Origin: Gemmatimonadota bacterium
GTDB lineage: Bacteria > Gemmatimonadota > Gemmatimonadetes > Gemmatimonadales > Gemmatimonadaceae
NCBI GenBank assembly: GCA_016712265.1
Contig: JADJRJ010000030.1
Span: 1,116,001-1,180,000, forward strand
Length of the DNA stretch: 64,000 nt
Direction: 5' to 3'
Made by a program: the position numbers and the translations under genes. The first letter of the stretch is position 1. Each line of letters begins with the position of its first letter. This document shows positions 36,184 through 44,537 of the stretch, piece by piece. The notes beneath the pieces were generated by a model. It was not told the DNA's origin. It did not search any database and saw nothing but the letters and a program-made list of their open reading frames with translations.

Positions 36184-36918
36184 CTACCGAATCGTGAACG
36201 TCGCGCGCACCACGGCGGTCACGTCCTTTTCGATCGACGACACGTCGTTGATGCCGTAGTCCGCCACCTCGGTCGAGAATCGCGGGGTGATCTGGAAGAC
36301 CCCCATCCGCGCATCGCGAACGGCCCCGATCGTGCCACCGGTGCTGCGAACGATCGCTTCGGCGCGTTGGCGCGCGTCCTTTGTGGCCTCCTCGAGGAGC
36401 GTGGTGCGGATCTCGCCAAGTTTCGTGTAGAGGTACTCGGGAGACTGCGGGGCTACCGGGATCCCCTCGGCGATCAGCGCGCCCACTCGGAGCGATGTGC
36501 GGGTGATGCCGTCAACGTCAGCGCTCCGGACCTCGATCAGCTGGGAAACGCGACTTGCCAGGATCCGCCCGGTTTCACGTCCCTCAGGCGTGATCTCCGG
36601 TACCCCGGTCGCCTCCACCGGCTTGACCGTGAGCTGCGAATCGGGGATCCCCTCAGCCTTGAGGAAGGCGCGCACCCGATCGACCCCTCGCGTCAGCTCC
36701 TGCGACGCTGCCGCCAGCGATGAGGACTGCACCGAAACCGAGAGTCGCCACACCGAGAAGTCGGAGCGGATCGAGCGACGGGCCGAGCCCGTGACAGCGA
36801 CCTCCTCATTCCCACGCCGAATGTCCTTGAGCGACTGGGAAATCGCGAGAAGTCCGATGACGAGGCCAACAGCGAGGGCGCCGAGGCCGAACAGGTGCTG
36901 GGAGCGGCGATCTTCCAT
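36184..36918 (-). CDS. SIMPL domain (DUF541) protein
   Basis: The product has 244 residues from the ATG at 36918 (a codon two places upstream is also possible). One N-terminal helix (LFGLGALAVGLVIGLLAI) anchors a periplasmic SIMPL domain: VAVTGSARRSIRSDFSVWRL, FLKAEGIPDSQLTVKPVE, ATKDARQRAEAIVRSTGG and a C-terminal VTAVVRATFTIR. The family's role is unclear; some members act in the envelope and form ring-shaped oligomers. It is divergent from the deacylase gene across 188 bases. Confidence 0.88.
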   Translation of the reverse strand: MEDRRSQHLFGLGALAVGLVIGLLAISQSLKDIRRGNEEVAVTGSARRSIRSDFSVWRLSVSVQSSSLAAASQELTRGVDRVRAFLKAEGIPDSQLTVKPVEATGVPEITPEGRETGRILASRVSQLIEVRSADVDGITRTSLRVGALIAEGIPVAPQSPEYLYTKLGEIRTTLLEEATKDARQRAEAIVRSTGGTIGAVRDARMGVFQITPRFSTEVADYGINDVSSIEKDVTAVVRATFTIR

Positions 36919-37106
36919 GGGCACAGAATAGGCGAGGAAAGGGTGGGAGGGGAGAGGCCCATGCCCCCACGGGGCTCGGCGCGCTCGTATCTCACGGAGG
37001 CGAGAGCGGTTGCCCCGGCAGGCGCCGGTACGCTTCTCAAATCATCGGGCGGGAAAACCCCCTCACGGGGCTCGCCGGCCGGTGCTCCTGTGCGCAATTT
37101 CGCGTG

Positions 37107-38639
37107 ATGATTAGCCACTCAACGCGCGCTCTCGCCGTCCTGCTCACCGTGGCGGCCTGCTCATCCGCCAGCCCCGACGGTTTTCTCGTCACCAACGCCC
37201 GAGTCATCGACGGAACTGGCACCCCGGCCCGGGCCGCGTCAGTTCGCATTCGCGGCGACTCCATTCTGGAAGTTGGCGACCTCACCCCCCAGCAAGGTGA
37301 AGCCGTCGTCGACGCCGGCGGGCTCATCCTTGCGCCCGGGTTCATCGACACCCACTCACACGCGGACGGCGACCTGCGGGAGGACACGACGGCGCTCGGC
37401 GCCGTCTCCCAGGGAATCACGACGATCATCGGCGGACAGGACGGCGGATCGCATCCCGACATCGGGGCGTTTCTCGCAGAGCTGGAGGCGCGCCCGGTGC
37501 CGGTGAACGTGGCGACCTACGTGGGACACGGCACCTTGCGGATGCGGGCGATGGGCGAGGATTTCCGACGGGTGGCGACCACCGCGGAGGTGGACTCGAT
37601 GCGTCGGCTGCTTGGCGCCGCGCTCGACGCCGGGGCGCTGGGGCTGTCGACCGGACTGGAATACGACCCCGGCATCTACTCGAGCACCGACGAGGTGCTT
37701 GCCCTGGCGAAGGACGTCGCCGCGGCCGGCGGGCGCTACATCTCGCATATCCGATCAGAAGACTACGCTTTCTGGAAAGCGATCGACGAGATCATCACCA
37801 TCGGGCGCGAGGCACGCCTTCCGGTCCAGATCTCCCACGCCAAGTTGGCGATGCGCGACTTGTGGGGTCGCGCTGATTCCCTCGTGCGGATCCTTGAGGC
37901 GGCGCGCGCCGATGGGGTCGATATCACGGCGGACATCTATCCCTACCTCTACTGGCAGTCGACGCTCACCGTGCTGTTCCCGAAGCGCGATTTCGAGAAT
38001 CGGGTGTCGGCGAACTTCGCTCTGACGCAAACGACGACGCCGGGTGGCCTGCGCCTGGCCGTTTACCTCCCTAAACCGGAGTATCAGGGCAAGACGCTCG
38101 CCGAAGTGGCCGCCTTGCGCGGCGTCGACTCGGTGACCGCCCTGATCGACGTGATCCGGGACGCGGAGCGGATGCGCAAGGAGGCCCAGCCGGAGTTCAT
38201 CGAGGGCAAGACCGTGGAGAGCATCATCGCCACGAGTATGGTGGAGGAGGATGTCGCCGCAATCATGCGCTGGCCGTTCACGAACTTCTGCACCGACGGC
38301 TCGTTCACCGGGAGCCACCCGCGGGGATTCGGGTCGTTCCCCCGCATCCTGGGGAAGTACGTGCGCGGCGATGGGGTGATGTCGTTGGAAGAGGCGGTGC
38401 GACGGGGCACGTCCCTGGCGGCGCGCAACATGGGGATCCCGGATCGCGGGACGTTGGCACCGGGGATGAAGGCGGACCTGGTGCTGTTCGACCCGTCGAC
38501 CGTGATTGACCGCGCCACGCCGGACACGCCGCACGCGCCTTCCCTGGGGATTGAGCGCGTGTGGGTGAACGGTCGAGACGTGTTCGCGGGCGGCAAAGCG
38601 ACCGGGGTAGCAGCCGGTCGGGTGATCAAGCGGCGTTAG
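37107..38639 (+). CDS. N-acyl-D-amino-acid deacylase (amidohydrolase) lipoprotein
   Basis: The product has 510 residues from the ATG at 37107 (a GTG one codon earlier is possible). A lipoprotein signal (TVAAC) precedes the amidohydrolase fold. GGLILAPGFIDTHSHAD holds the metal-binding His83-x-His85, YISHIRSEDYAFW and LPVQISHAKLAM the later His ligands, and MRWPFTNFCTDGSF the late Asp. D-aminoacylases free D-amino acids from N-acyl forms, for example from peptidoglycan or D-peptides. The C-terminus GMKADLVLFDPSTV closes the small beta domain. The TAG stop lies inside a CGTTAGGC octamer. Confidence 0.87.
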   Translation: MISHSTRALAVLLTVAACSSASPDGFLVTNARVIDGTGTPARAASVRIRGDSILEVGDLTPQQGEAVVDAGGLILAPGFIDTHSHADGDLREDTTALGAVSQGITTIIGGQDGGSHPDIGAFLAELEARPVPVNVATYVGHGTLRMRAMGEDFRRVATTAEVDSMRRLLGAALDAGALGLSTGLEYDPGIYSSTDEVLALAKDVAAAGGRYISHIRSEDYAFWKAIDEIITIGREARLPVQISHAKLAMRDLWGRADSLVRILEAARADGVDITADIYPYLYWQSTLTVLFPKRDFENRVSANFALTQTTTPGGLRLAVYLPKPEYQGKTLAEVAALRGVDSVTALIDVIRDAERMRKEAQPEFIEGKTVESIIATSMVEEDVAAIMRWPFTNFCTDGSFTGSHPRGFGSFPRILGKYVRGDGVMSLEEAVRRGTSLAARNMGIPDRGTLAPGMKADLVLFDPSTVIDRATPDTPHAPSLGIERVWVNGRDVFAGGKATGVAAGRVIKRR

Positions 38640-38645
38640 GCGGAG

Positions 38646-38743
38646 CAGACGGCAGACGGCAGACGGCAGACGGCAGACGGCAGACGGCAGACGGCAGACG
38701 GCAGACGGCAGACGGCAGACGGCAGACGGCAGACGGCAGACGG
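38646..38743. repeat. Perfect heptamer tandem repeat, (CAGACGG)14
   Basis: Fourteen identical copies of CAGACGG fill 98 bases, starting 6 bases after the deacylase stop and ending 52 bases before the stop of the convergent PLP enzyme. There are no spacers, so it is not a CRISPR array. The unit length of seven and the intergenic position recall the STRR heptamers of cyanobacteria. A short degenerate relative lies at 27756-27783. Confidence 0.97.
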
Positions 38744-38795
38744 CGATCGACACGAGCAACCCACCGAGTCCAGCGCAAGCCCCAGCGTTCGCTCC

Positions 38796-39932
38796 CTACC
38801 TCAACGCCTGCCGCAGGTCGTCCAGCAGGTCTTGCGGATCCTCGAGCCCGATCGACAGGCGCAACAGGTTGGGCGGGGTTGGCGATTCCGGCCCCTCAAT
38901 ACTATGCCGGTGCTCGATCAAGCTCTCCACACCGCCTAACGAGGTGGCGCGGGTAAACAGCCGCACCCGGCCCGTGACCGCGAGGGCCTCGGCGGCCCCG
39001 CCCTTCACCTGGATCGAGCCCATCCCCCCGAACATCCGCATCTGCCGGCGCGCGATGGCGTGGCCCGGGTGCCGCTCCAGCCCGGGATAGTGTACCACCT
39101 CCAGCGCCGGGTGGCCCTCCAACCCGCGGGCGACAAACTCGGCGTTGCTGCAATGCCGATGCACGCGACACTCCATCGAGGCGATCCCGCGGTGCACCAG
39201 CCAGGCATCGAAGGCGGACGGCACCGCACCCATCGTCGCCTGCAACATCCGCACACGCTCCCACCACTCGCCGCGCGTCCTGGTCACCAGGGCGCCGCTC
39301 AGCACGTCGGAATGTCCCCCGTGGTATTTCGTCGTGGAGTACATCGCCACATCGGCCCCGAGCTCGAGCACGCGCTGGCCAAAGGGCGTCCCCCAGGTGT
39401 TGTCGACCGCGAAGAGCGCACCTGCCGCGTGGGCAATCTCGGCCAGCGCGGACAGATCACTCACGGAGACCGTCGGGTTGCTCGGTGACTCGGCCCACAC
39501 CAGCCGCGTGGAGGGACGAACGGCGGCGCGTACGGCGTCCAGGTCCGTCGTGTCGACGATGGAGTGTTCCAGTCCCCACGGCGCAAACACCTGCCCCAAG
39601 AGCTTCTTGACGCCGTAGTAGACCTCGCGGGGGCAGATGACGTGATCGCCGGGACGCAGCGCCTGCAACAGCGCGCTTGTCGCCGCGAGCCCCGACGAAA
39701 ACGCGGCGGCGTCCTCACCCCCATCGAGTGCCGCAAGAGCGACCTCAAGCGCGGTCCGGTTGGGCGCCTTCTCCCGCGAGTAGATGTAGCCGCTGGTGTA
39801 GGTCCCATCCGGCTCGCGCAGGAATGTCGTGCTGAGGGTGATCGGCTCGGAGATCGCCCCCGTGACGGGGTCTGGCGATCGACCCGCCCGGACAGCGATG
39901 GTTGCCGGTCGAGCAGTGGGAGGTGTGGGCAT
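38796..39932 (-). CDS. Cys/Met metabolism PLP-dependent enzyme (cystathionine gamma-synthase/beta-lyase family)
   Basis: The product has 378 residues from the ATG at 39932. YSREKAPNRTALEVALAALD and AAAFSSGLAATSALLQAL bind the cofactor phosphate, AVDNTWGTPFGQRVLELGAD carries the Asp that contacts the pyridine nitrogen, and STTKYHGGHSDVLSGA has the Schiff-base Lys202. The C-terminal SLGGVESLIEHRHS is the conserved substrate loop. Whether it acts as a gamma-synthase (methionine synthesis) or a lyase cannot be decided from sequence. Confidence 0.92.
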   Translation of the reverse strand: MPTPPTARPATIAVRAGRSPDPVTGAISEPITLSTTFLREPDGTYTSGYIYSREKAPNRTALEVALAALDGGEDAAAFSSGLAATSALLQALRPGDHVICPREVYYGVKKLLGQVFAPWGLEHSIVDTTDLDAVRAAVRPSTRLVWAESPSNPTVSVSDLSALAEIAHAAGALFAVDNTWGTPFGQRVLELGADVAMYSTTKYHGGHSDVLSGALVTRTRGEWWERVRMLQATMGAVPSAFDAWLVHRGIASMECRVHRHCSNAEFVARGLEGHPALEVVHYPGLERHPGHAIARRQMRMFGGMGSIQVKGGAAEALAVTGRVRLFTRATSLGGVESLIEHRHSIEGPESPTPPNLLRLSIGLEDPQDLLDDLRQALR

Positions 39933-40017
39933 GGGAGCGAGAAGGTGGCGTCCCGCCAACCTAGGCTCTCGCCCCGCCGAGCGGAACGCCGTAACGTGGT
40001 GTGGGTCCCAACGTCCC

Positions 40018-41667
40018 ATGCTCGCTCTCGTCGCTTCAGTCCTCCTTCAACCAGAGGTCGGTCTCCGCCTGCACCAGGCGGCCGACTCCCTGAGCGTGCT
40101 GCGCAAGGCGGCGCAGGCTCAGGCGACGTTTGAGGGGCAGCGTCGCCAACGACTCCCCGTCGGCTGGGGGGCGGCCGGACGGTGCGATGTGCGCGTCGGG
40201 CGATTCTGCTACTGGCATGACGAGTCGTCGCCACGTGGACCCGAGGAACCCTCAAGTATTTCGCCGCTACGAGCCCAGCTGCTTGCCACCCTCGGGGACG
40301 CCGCAGCGCTGCTCCCCGGTGATCAATGGATCGCAGGACAACGGGTGCGTTACCTGGTGGAATCCGGCAACCATGCGGGTGCCCGCGAGGCCGCGCGCGC
40401 CTGCCAGTCGGTGCGCTGGTGGTGCCTGGCACTGGAAGGGTTCGCGGACCACGCCGCCCGCGACTACAGCGCCGCAGAATCCGCCTTCGACCGTGCACTC
40501 GGCGCGATGGACTCGACACAGCGCTGTCAGTGGGCAGACATCCGCGTGTTGTTGCCTCCCGCCAGCACGCGAGAGCTCGATGCGCTGGACTGTGCGAAAC
40601 GCGCGGACTGGGATCGCCACCGATGGGCACTGGCCGATCCCCTATGGAGCGTGCCAGGCAACGACCGACGCACGGAGCACTTCGCGCGGCACGTCATGTC
40701 AGAGCTCGAACGCGTGTCGCGCTCGCCCTATCACCTCAGCTGGGGCAAGGACTCCCATGAGTTGATGCTGCGCTACGGATGGCCCGAGCGCTGGTCGCGG
40801 CGATCCGCCTCGGGGTACAACGCGGGCGACGTGCACGTCGTGGGACATGAGCCACACCCCGCCTTTCAGTTCTTCCCTGGCGACAGCGGGCTCCTCGCCC
40901 CAGAGCGCGTGGCCCAGGCGAATTGGGACCTGCGGCCCGCCGACGCGGTGAATCGCTATGCACCCGCGTATGCGAGCGTCGCCGTGGTGCTCACCGCCCA
41001 GGTCGCGCGCTTTGAACGTGGGGACTCCCTCGTGCTGCTGACGGCCGTGGAATCGCCCATGGATTCCGCGTTTGATGCGGCAACCGCCATCTGGACGGTC
41101 GCGACCCGTGATTCAGCGGGAGTCATCCTGGTCAGCGCCCTGCGTCCGGGTATCTCGGCGACGACCGTGCCGCGCGCCGCCCGCTGGATGTCGATCGAGG
41201 CGGTCGATTCCGCGCATCGCGCCTTCGCGCGGATCCGCCAGGCATTGCCGGTCGTTGGTGAACCCGGACTGGTGCTGTACCGGGATCCGCGCCCCGACGA
41301 TGCGACTCTGGAATCGGTGATGCCCCGAATGCTCGTGGGCGCCCGTGTTCGCCGGAGCGAACCCCTCGGCCTCTACTGGGAGTACGATGCCGGAATGGTC
41401 CGCGAATCCATCGCCCACGTGATCAGCGTCTATCCCCGGTCCGCGCCGTGGCTCACGCGACTTGCGCGCAGCCTGCATCTGGCCGAGGCTGCGGCGCCCG
41501 TCCATGTGCGGGTGGCAGAGTCGCCGAGTTCCGCCGCCATTCCGTCGCGCGCCCTCGCGCTCGACCTGTCCGCCCTCGGCCCAGGCGTCTACGACTTGCG
41601 CGTGCGGATCGAGGCGCGCGGCGAGACGGTGGGTGACGTGCGACGCACGATTTCCGTGGTGCGTTAG
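40018..41667 (+). CDS. Secreted protein of unknown function with a GWxTD-like segment
   Basis: The product has 549 residues from the ATG at 40018. The N-terminus is a short hydrophobic signal (MLALVASVLL). Residues about 65-220 are helical and TPR-like (ALLPGDQWIAGQRVRYLVES, ARDYSAAESAFDRALGAM) with several Cys. The segment SWGKDSHELMLRYGWPERWS, followed by HEPHPAFQFFPG, resembles the G(W)xTD-to-YGPP motif of GWxTD proteins. A beta-rich C-terminus ends GPGVYDLRVRIEARGETVG. It is divergent from the PLP enzyme across 85 bases. I cannot name a function. The stop lies in a CGTTAGGC octamer. Confidence 0.7.
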   Translation: MLALVASVLLQPEVGLRLHQAADSLSVLRKAAQAQATFEGQRRQRLPVGWGAAGRCDVRVGRFCYWHDESSPRGPEEPSSISPLRAQLLATLGDAAALLPGDQWIAGQRVRYLVESGNHAGAREAARACQSVRWWCLALEGFADHAARDYSAAESAFDRALGAMDSTQRCQWADIRVLLPPASTRELDALDCAKRADWDRHRWALADPLWSVPGNDRRTEHFARHVMSELERVSRSPYHLSWGKDSHELMLRYGWPERWSRRSASGYNAGDVHVVGHEPHPAFQFFPGDSGLLAPERVAQANWDLRPADAVNRYAPAYASVAVVLTAQVARFERGDSLVLLTAVESPMDSAFDAATAIWTVATRDSAGVILVSALRPGISATTVPRAARWMSIEAVDSAHRAFARIRQALPVVGEPGLVLYRDPRPDDATLESVMPRMLVGARVRRSEPLGLYWEYDAGMVRESIAHVISVYPRSAPWLTRLARSLHLAEAAAPVHVRVAESPSSAAIPSRALALDLSALGPGVYDLRVRIEARGETVGDVRRTISVVR

Positions 41668-41695
41668 GCCTGCCCCATCCGGGCGGTGAGACCTT

Positions 41696-42463
41696 TTAGC
41701 CGCCGCCAAACATCACGATGAGGATGTCGTACAGGGCATGGGTCCACGCCGTAATGCCGAACCCGCGGAGCACATAGAGCCCGCTAAAGGCCAACCCGGC
41801 GACGGCACGGAAGGTGAAGGAACTGATCGTGAAGGGATCGCCGTACGCCCCGATGTAGTGGAACCCGGAGAATACCAACGCCCCCGCGACAATGGCGAAG
41901 GTGCCGCTCGCCACCGGCCCCCAGCCGAGCAGGCGCTTCGCCCCCCAGAGCATCGCGCCAACCAGCACCACCCGGAACAGCAGCTCCTCGTAGAGCCCCG
42001 CGCCTAACGACACCATGATACCGCCGGGCACACCCAGCCGATCCAGCTGCGCCAGGGCGAGCCCGGTCCCCTGCAACGGGCCCAGCAGCTTCGCGGTGAG
42101 GGTGCCAATCACCACACCGAACACGGCGGCCAGGGCCAGCGACTCGACGAACATGAGGCCGAAGGTGGCCCCGTGGATCGGGCCCTTCTTTCGGTCTCTC
42201 AGGATCGCCCAGCCGCAGGCAACGGCCAGCAGGCCCACGAAGACCAGCGGTCCACGTCCTCCGAATGCCGCGATGAACGGCGCCTTGAGCATCACGTCCG
42301 CCCCGTTGCGAACCCCGCCGGAGACGCCGTGGAGGGCAGCCGCCAGGAACTCGTACAGGACGAACAGCGGCACAGCGAACGTCAGGCTGTACCTGGGCGC
42401 GCGCGCCTCGTGCCAATAGGTGCGGCGCGTGGCGGGGAGCGGGGAAGCAACAGGGGCAGGCAT
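41696..42463 (-). CDS. CPBP family (CAAX/Abi type) intramembrane metalloprotease
   Basis: This 255-residue protein has about seven hydrophobic helices. Motif 1 is YEELLFR (Glu159, Glu160, Arg163), motif 2 FSGFHYIG (Phe-x-x-His), and motif 3 WTHALYD. These are the metal-binding and catalytic residues of the CPBP/Rce1 superfamily. Bacterial members process prenylated-like substrates or act in bacteriocin immunity; the substrate is unknown. It is divergent from rsmD with 57 bases between starts. Confidence 0.9.
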   Translation of the reverse strand: MPAPVASPLPATRRTYWHEARAPRYSLTFAVPLFVLYEFLAAALHGVSGGVRNGADVMLKAPFIAAFGGRGPLVFVGLLAVACGWAILRDRKKGPIHGATFGLMFVESLALAAVFGVVIGTLTAKLLGPLQGTGLALAQLDRLGVPGGIMVSLGAGLYEELLFRVVLVGAMLWGAKRLLGWGPVASGTFAIVAGALVFSGFHYIGAYGDPFTISSFTFRAVAGLAFSGLYVLRGFGITAWTHALYDILIVMFGGG

Positions 42464-42520
42464 GCACTAAAGTACGTGGTCACCGGGCCATCGTTTCGCC
42501 GGATCTCACCGTCTCCCTCC

Positions 42521-43033
42521 ATGCGCATCGTCGGCGGCACCTTTGCGGGGCGCGACCTGACGTCGCCCAACGACGATCGCGTGCGACCCACATCCGAGCT
42601 GGTCCGGATCCGGTGGATGGAGCTCGTGGCCGCCGAGCTGCCGGGCGCACGAGTCTTGGACCTCTTTGCGGGGACCGGTGCCGTAGGGCTCGAAGCGCTC
42701 TCACGGGGCAGCCGCTCCGTCGACTTTGTCGAGACGCGCCCGTCCAGCCTGCATGCGCTCAAGGCCAACGTTGCCGCGCTGCGCGTGCGAGACCGAACCC
42801 GAGTCTTCAAGAAGGACGCCCTGCCCTTCGCGGCAGCGATCGCGCCCGAGGCCTACGACCTCGCGTTTGCCGACCCGCCGTACGAGTCACGGATGCTCGA
42901 TCGGTTGATCGAGGGGTGGCTGGTCTCGCGCTTCGCGCGTGTGTTGTCCGTCGAGCACGCGACCGGTCATGCGCTGCCGCCCGGCGGCACGTGCGTGCGC
43001 CTGGGGGACAGCGCCCTCACCACGTATCGCTGA
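42521..43033 (+). CDS. rsmD: 16S rRNA (guanine(966)-N2)-methyltransferase RsmD
   Basis: The product has 170 residues, slightly short for the family. MRIVGGTFAGRDLTSP and VRPTSELVRIRWMELV form the RsmD N-terminal signature. VLDLFAGTGAVGLEALSRG is the SAM-binding motif I, VDFVETRPSSLHALKAN follows, and FADPPYESRML holds the catalytic DPPY. The enzyme methylates G966 of 16S rRNA during 30S assembly. Confidence 0.93.
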   Translation: MRIVGGTFAGRDLTSPNDDRVRPTSELVRIRWMELVAAELPGARVLDLFAGTGAVGLEALSRGSRSVDFVETRPSSLHALKANVAALRVRDRTRVFKKDALPFAAAIAPEAYDLAFADPPYESRMLDRLIEGWLVSRFARVLSVEHATGHALPPGGTCVRLGDSALTTYR

Positions 43034-43059
43034 CGCGTTAGGCGGGCCCCGCAAACGAA

Positions 43060-43093
43060 GAGGCCGGGCTCGCGATGCGAACCCGGCCTCCCC
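43060..43093. terminator. Bidirectional terminator hairpin between rsmD and susD
   Basis: GAGGCCGGGCTCGC at 43060-43073 pairs with GCGAACCCGGCCTC at 43077-43090 with one G-U pair and a three-base loop. It lies in the 78 bases between two converging stops and could end both transcripts. Confidence 0.75.
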
Positions 43094-43111
43094 TCCCTGC
43101 CTGCGTCCGAA

Positions 43112-44533
43112 CTAGCAGCCGTTCGGCTTCGTTGAACGTCCATCGCACTCCGCCTGCGGGATCGGCATCACCCGGGCAACGAAGTGGTTCGTGCGGTCCA
43201 GCGGCAGCGTCCCGAGCCGGTTGTACCGGCGGAGGTCATGCCAGCGGTGCCCTTCGAACAGCAGGGACATGCGCTTTTCGTACAGCATGGCGTCGAGCTG
43301 CGCGGCCTGGGTGGCGCCGAGGCTCGCCACGGCCGGCAGACCACCGGACACCGTGCGGACCGCGTTGACATCCTGCAGCGCGCCATTCGCATTCCCGGTC
43401 ATGATGTTGGCCTCTGCGCGCAACATCATGAGTTCCTCGGCTCGCACAATCGGGCCGTTGGTGGTGTTGGTCGGGTACACGTTGAAACGATGCGTCGCCG
43501 CAATCCCGAAGCCACCGGGCGATGGCACGGGCGCCGCGAGTGCGACCACCTTACGCTCGACGCGGGCATCGACGCCCCCGGTGCGAGCCTGCGCATCGGT
43601 CACCGTAGACGCATGCGCGTAGTTCTGCGCATCCTGGGTGAATGACGCGGTGTTTGGCGTGTCGCCGGCCGCAGTGGAGAAGATGTGATACACACCGACA
43701 TCCAGGTTAGCCTGCGTGACCGTCGACCCCAGCGCCGGAACCCAGGTGCCCTGGAGGGCCGTGAGCGCGGCGTTGTAACACGGCGCACCACAACCAAGGG
43801 ACCCGCGGTAGTTATTCGCCCGAGCCGCGAGCGCGCGATTGAACCGCAGGAACGTGGAGGGTGTGTTGAACCCGGTGTAGCCAGCGTGCAACGCAAAGGG
43901 GAACGCCGCACCACCCGCCGCCAGGTCCTGAGCGGCCGCGTCGAGCGTGCCGATCACGAACTTGTAGGCAGAGTCACGCGTGACGAAGGGGGCCGGCTGG
44001 GTCACGTCTTCCGTGATCGTCACCGGGGTCCCCAGGGTGTCACGAGAGATAATGAGGTACATGACGTTCAGCGCATAGAACGTGTTCGCAAAACCCTTCG
44101 CTCCCCGTTTGTCGCTTGCGGAGAGGGTGGGAGCAGCGTCGACGGCCTCGTTGAACTTCACGACGTTCCGCATCTGCTGGAACCGCCCACCCCAGTTGCC
44201 CGAGGCAAAGCCCGCCGGATCGAGCTTGGGGCCGGCGATACCAATCAGGTAGTTGGAGACGGAACGGGCGTCAGTGGCGAAGTACCGATACGACTCGCGG
44301 CCGAAGATCCCGAAGTCCGAGATCATGCCAAACCACTGGTCGCGCTCCGCATCGGTGAGACCGGTGGCGAGGATCTGGATCCCATTCGGGTCCTTGGCCA
44401 CGCCGTCGATGGTTGGGCGGTTGAAGTCCCGAATATTCAGCTGGTCCGCATTGCAGGCCGCCGTCAGCGCCACAAGGGTGGCGGCCGCGACCCGGAAGAG
44501 CGAGTGCTTCATGGAAGTATGGGAGGTGGTCAT
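43112..44533 (-). CDS. SusD/RagB family outer-membrane lipoprotein
   Basis: The product has 473 residues from the ATG at 44533. A second ATG at 44512 would give a more compact lipoprotein signal (LVALTAAC). SusD features include the early DFNRPTIDG, helical TPR-like repeats (FANTFYALNVMYLIISRDTL), RFNRALAARANNYRG, and the C-terminal MLYEKRMSLLFEGHRWHDLR followed by YNRLGTLP. SusD binds the substrate at the cell surface and acts as the lid of the SusC channel. It begins 4 bases after the susC stop. Confidence 0.93.
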   Translation of the reverse strand: MTTSHTSMKHSLFRVAAATLVALTAACNADQLNIRDFNRPTIDGVAKDPNGIQILATGLTDAERDQWFGMISDFGIFGRESYRYFATDARSVSNYLIGIAGPKLDPAGFASGNWGGRFQQMRNVVKFNEAVDAAPTLSASDKRGAKGFANTFYALNVMYLIISRDTLGTPVTITEDVTQPAPFVTRDSAYKFVIGTLDAAAQDLAAGGAAFPFALHAGYTGFNTPSTFLRFNRALAARANNYRGSLGCGAPCYNAALTALQGTWVPALGSTVTQANLDVGVYHIFSTAAGDTPNTASFTQDAQNYAHASTVTDAQARTGGVDARVERKVVALAAPVPSPGGFGIAATHRFNVYPTNTTNGPIVRAEELMMLRAEANIMTGNANGALQDVNAVRTVSGGLPAVASLGATQAAQLDAMLYEKRMSLLFEGHRWHDLRRYNRLGTLPLDRTNHFVARVMPIPQAECDGRSTKPNGC

Positions 44534-44537
44534 GTGG

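Noticed and set aside
38646..38743. Possible CRISPR array
   Set aside because: The heptamer units are directly adjacent with no spacers, and no cas genes are nearby.
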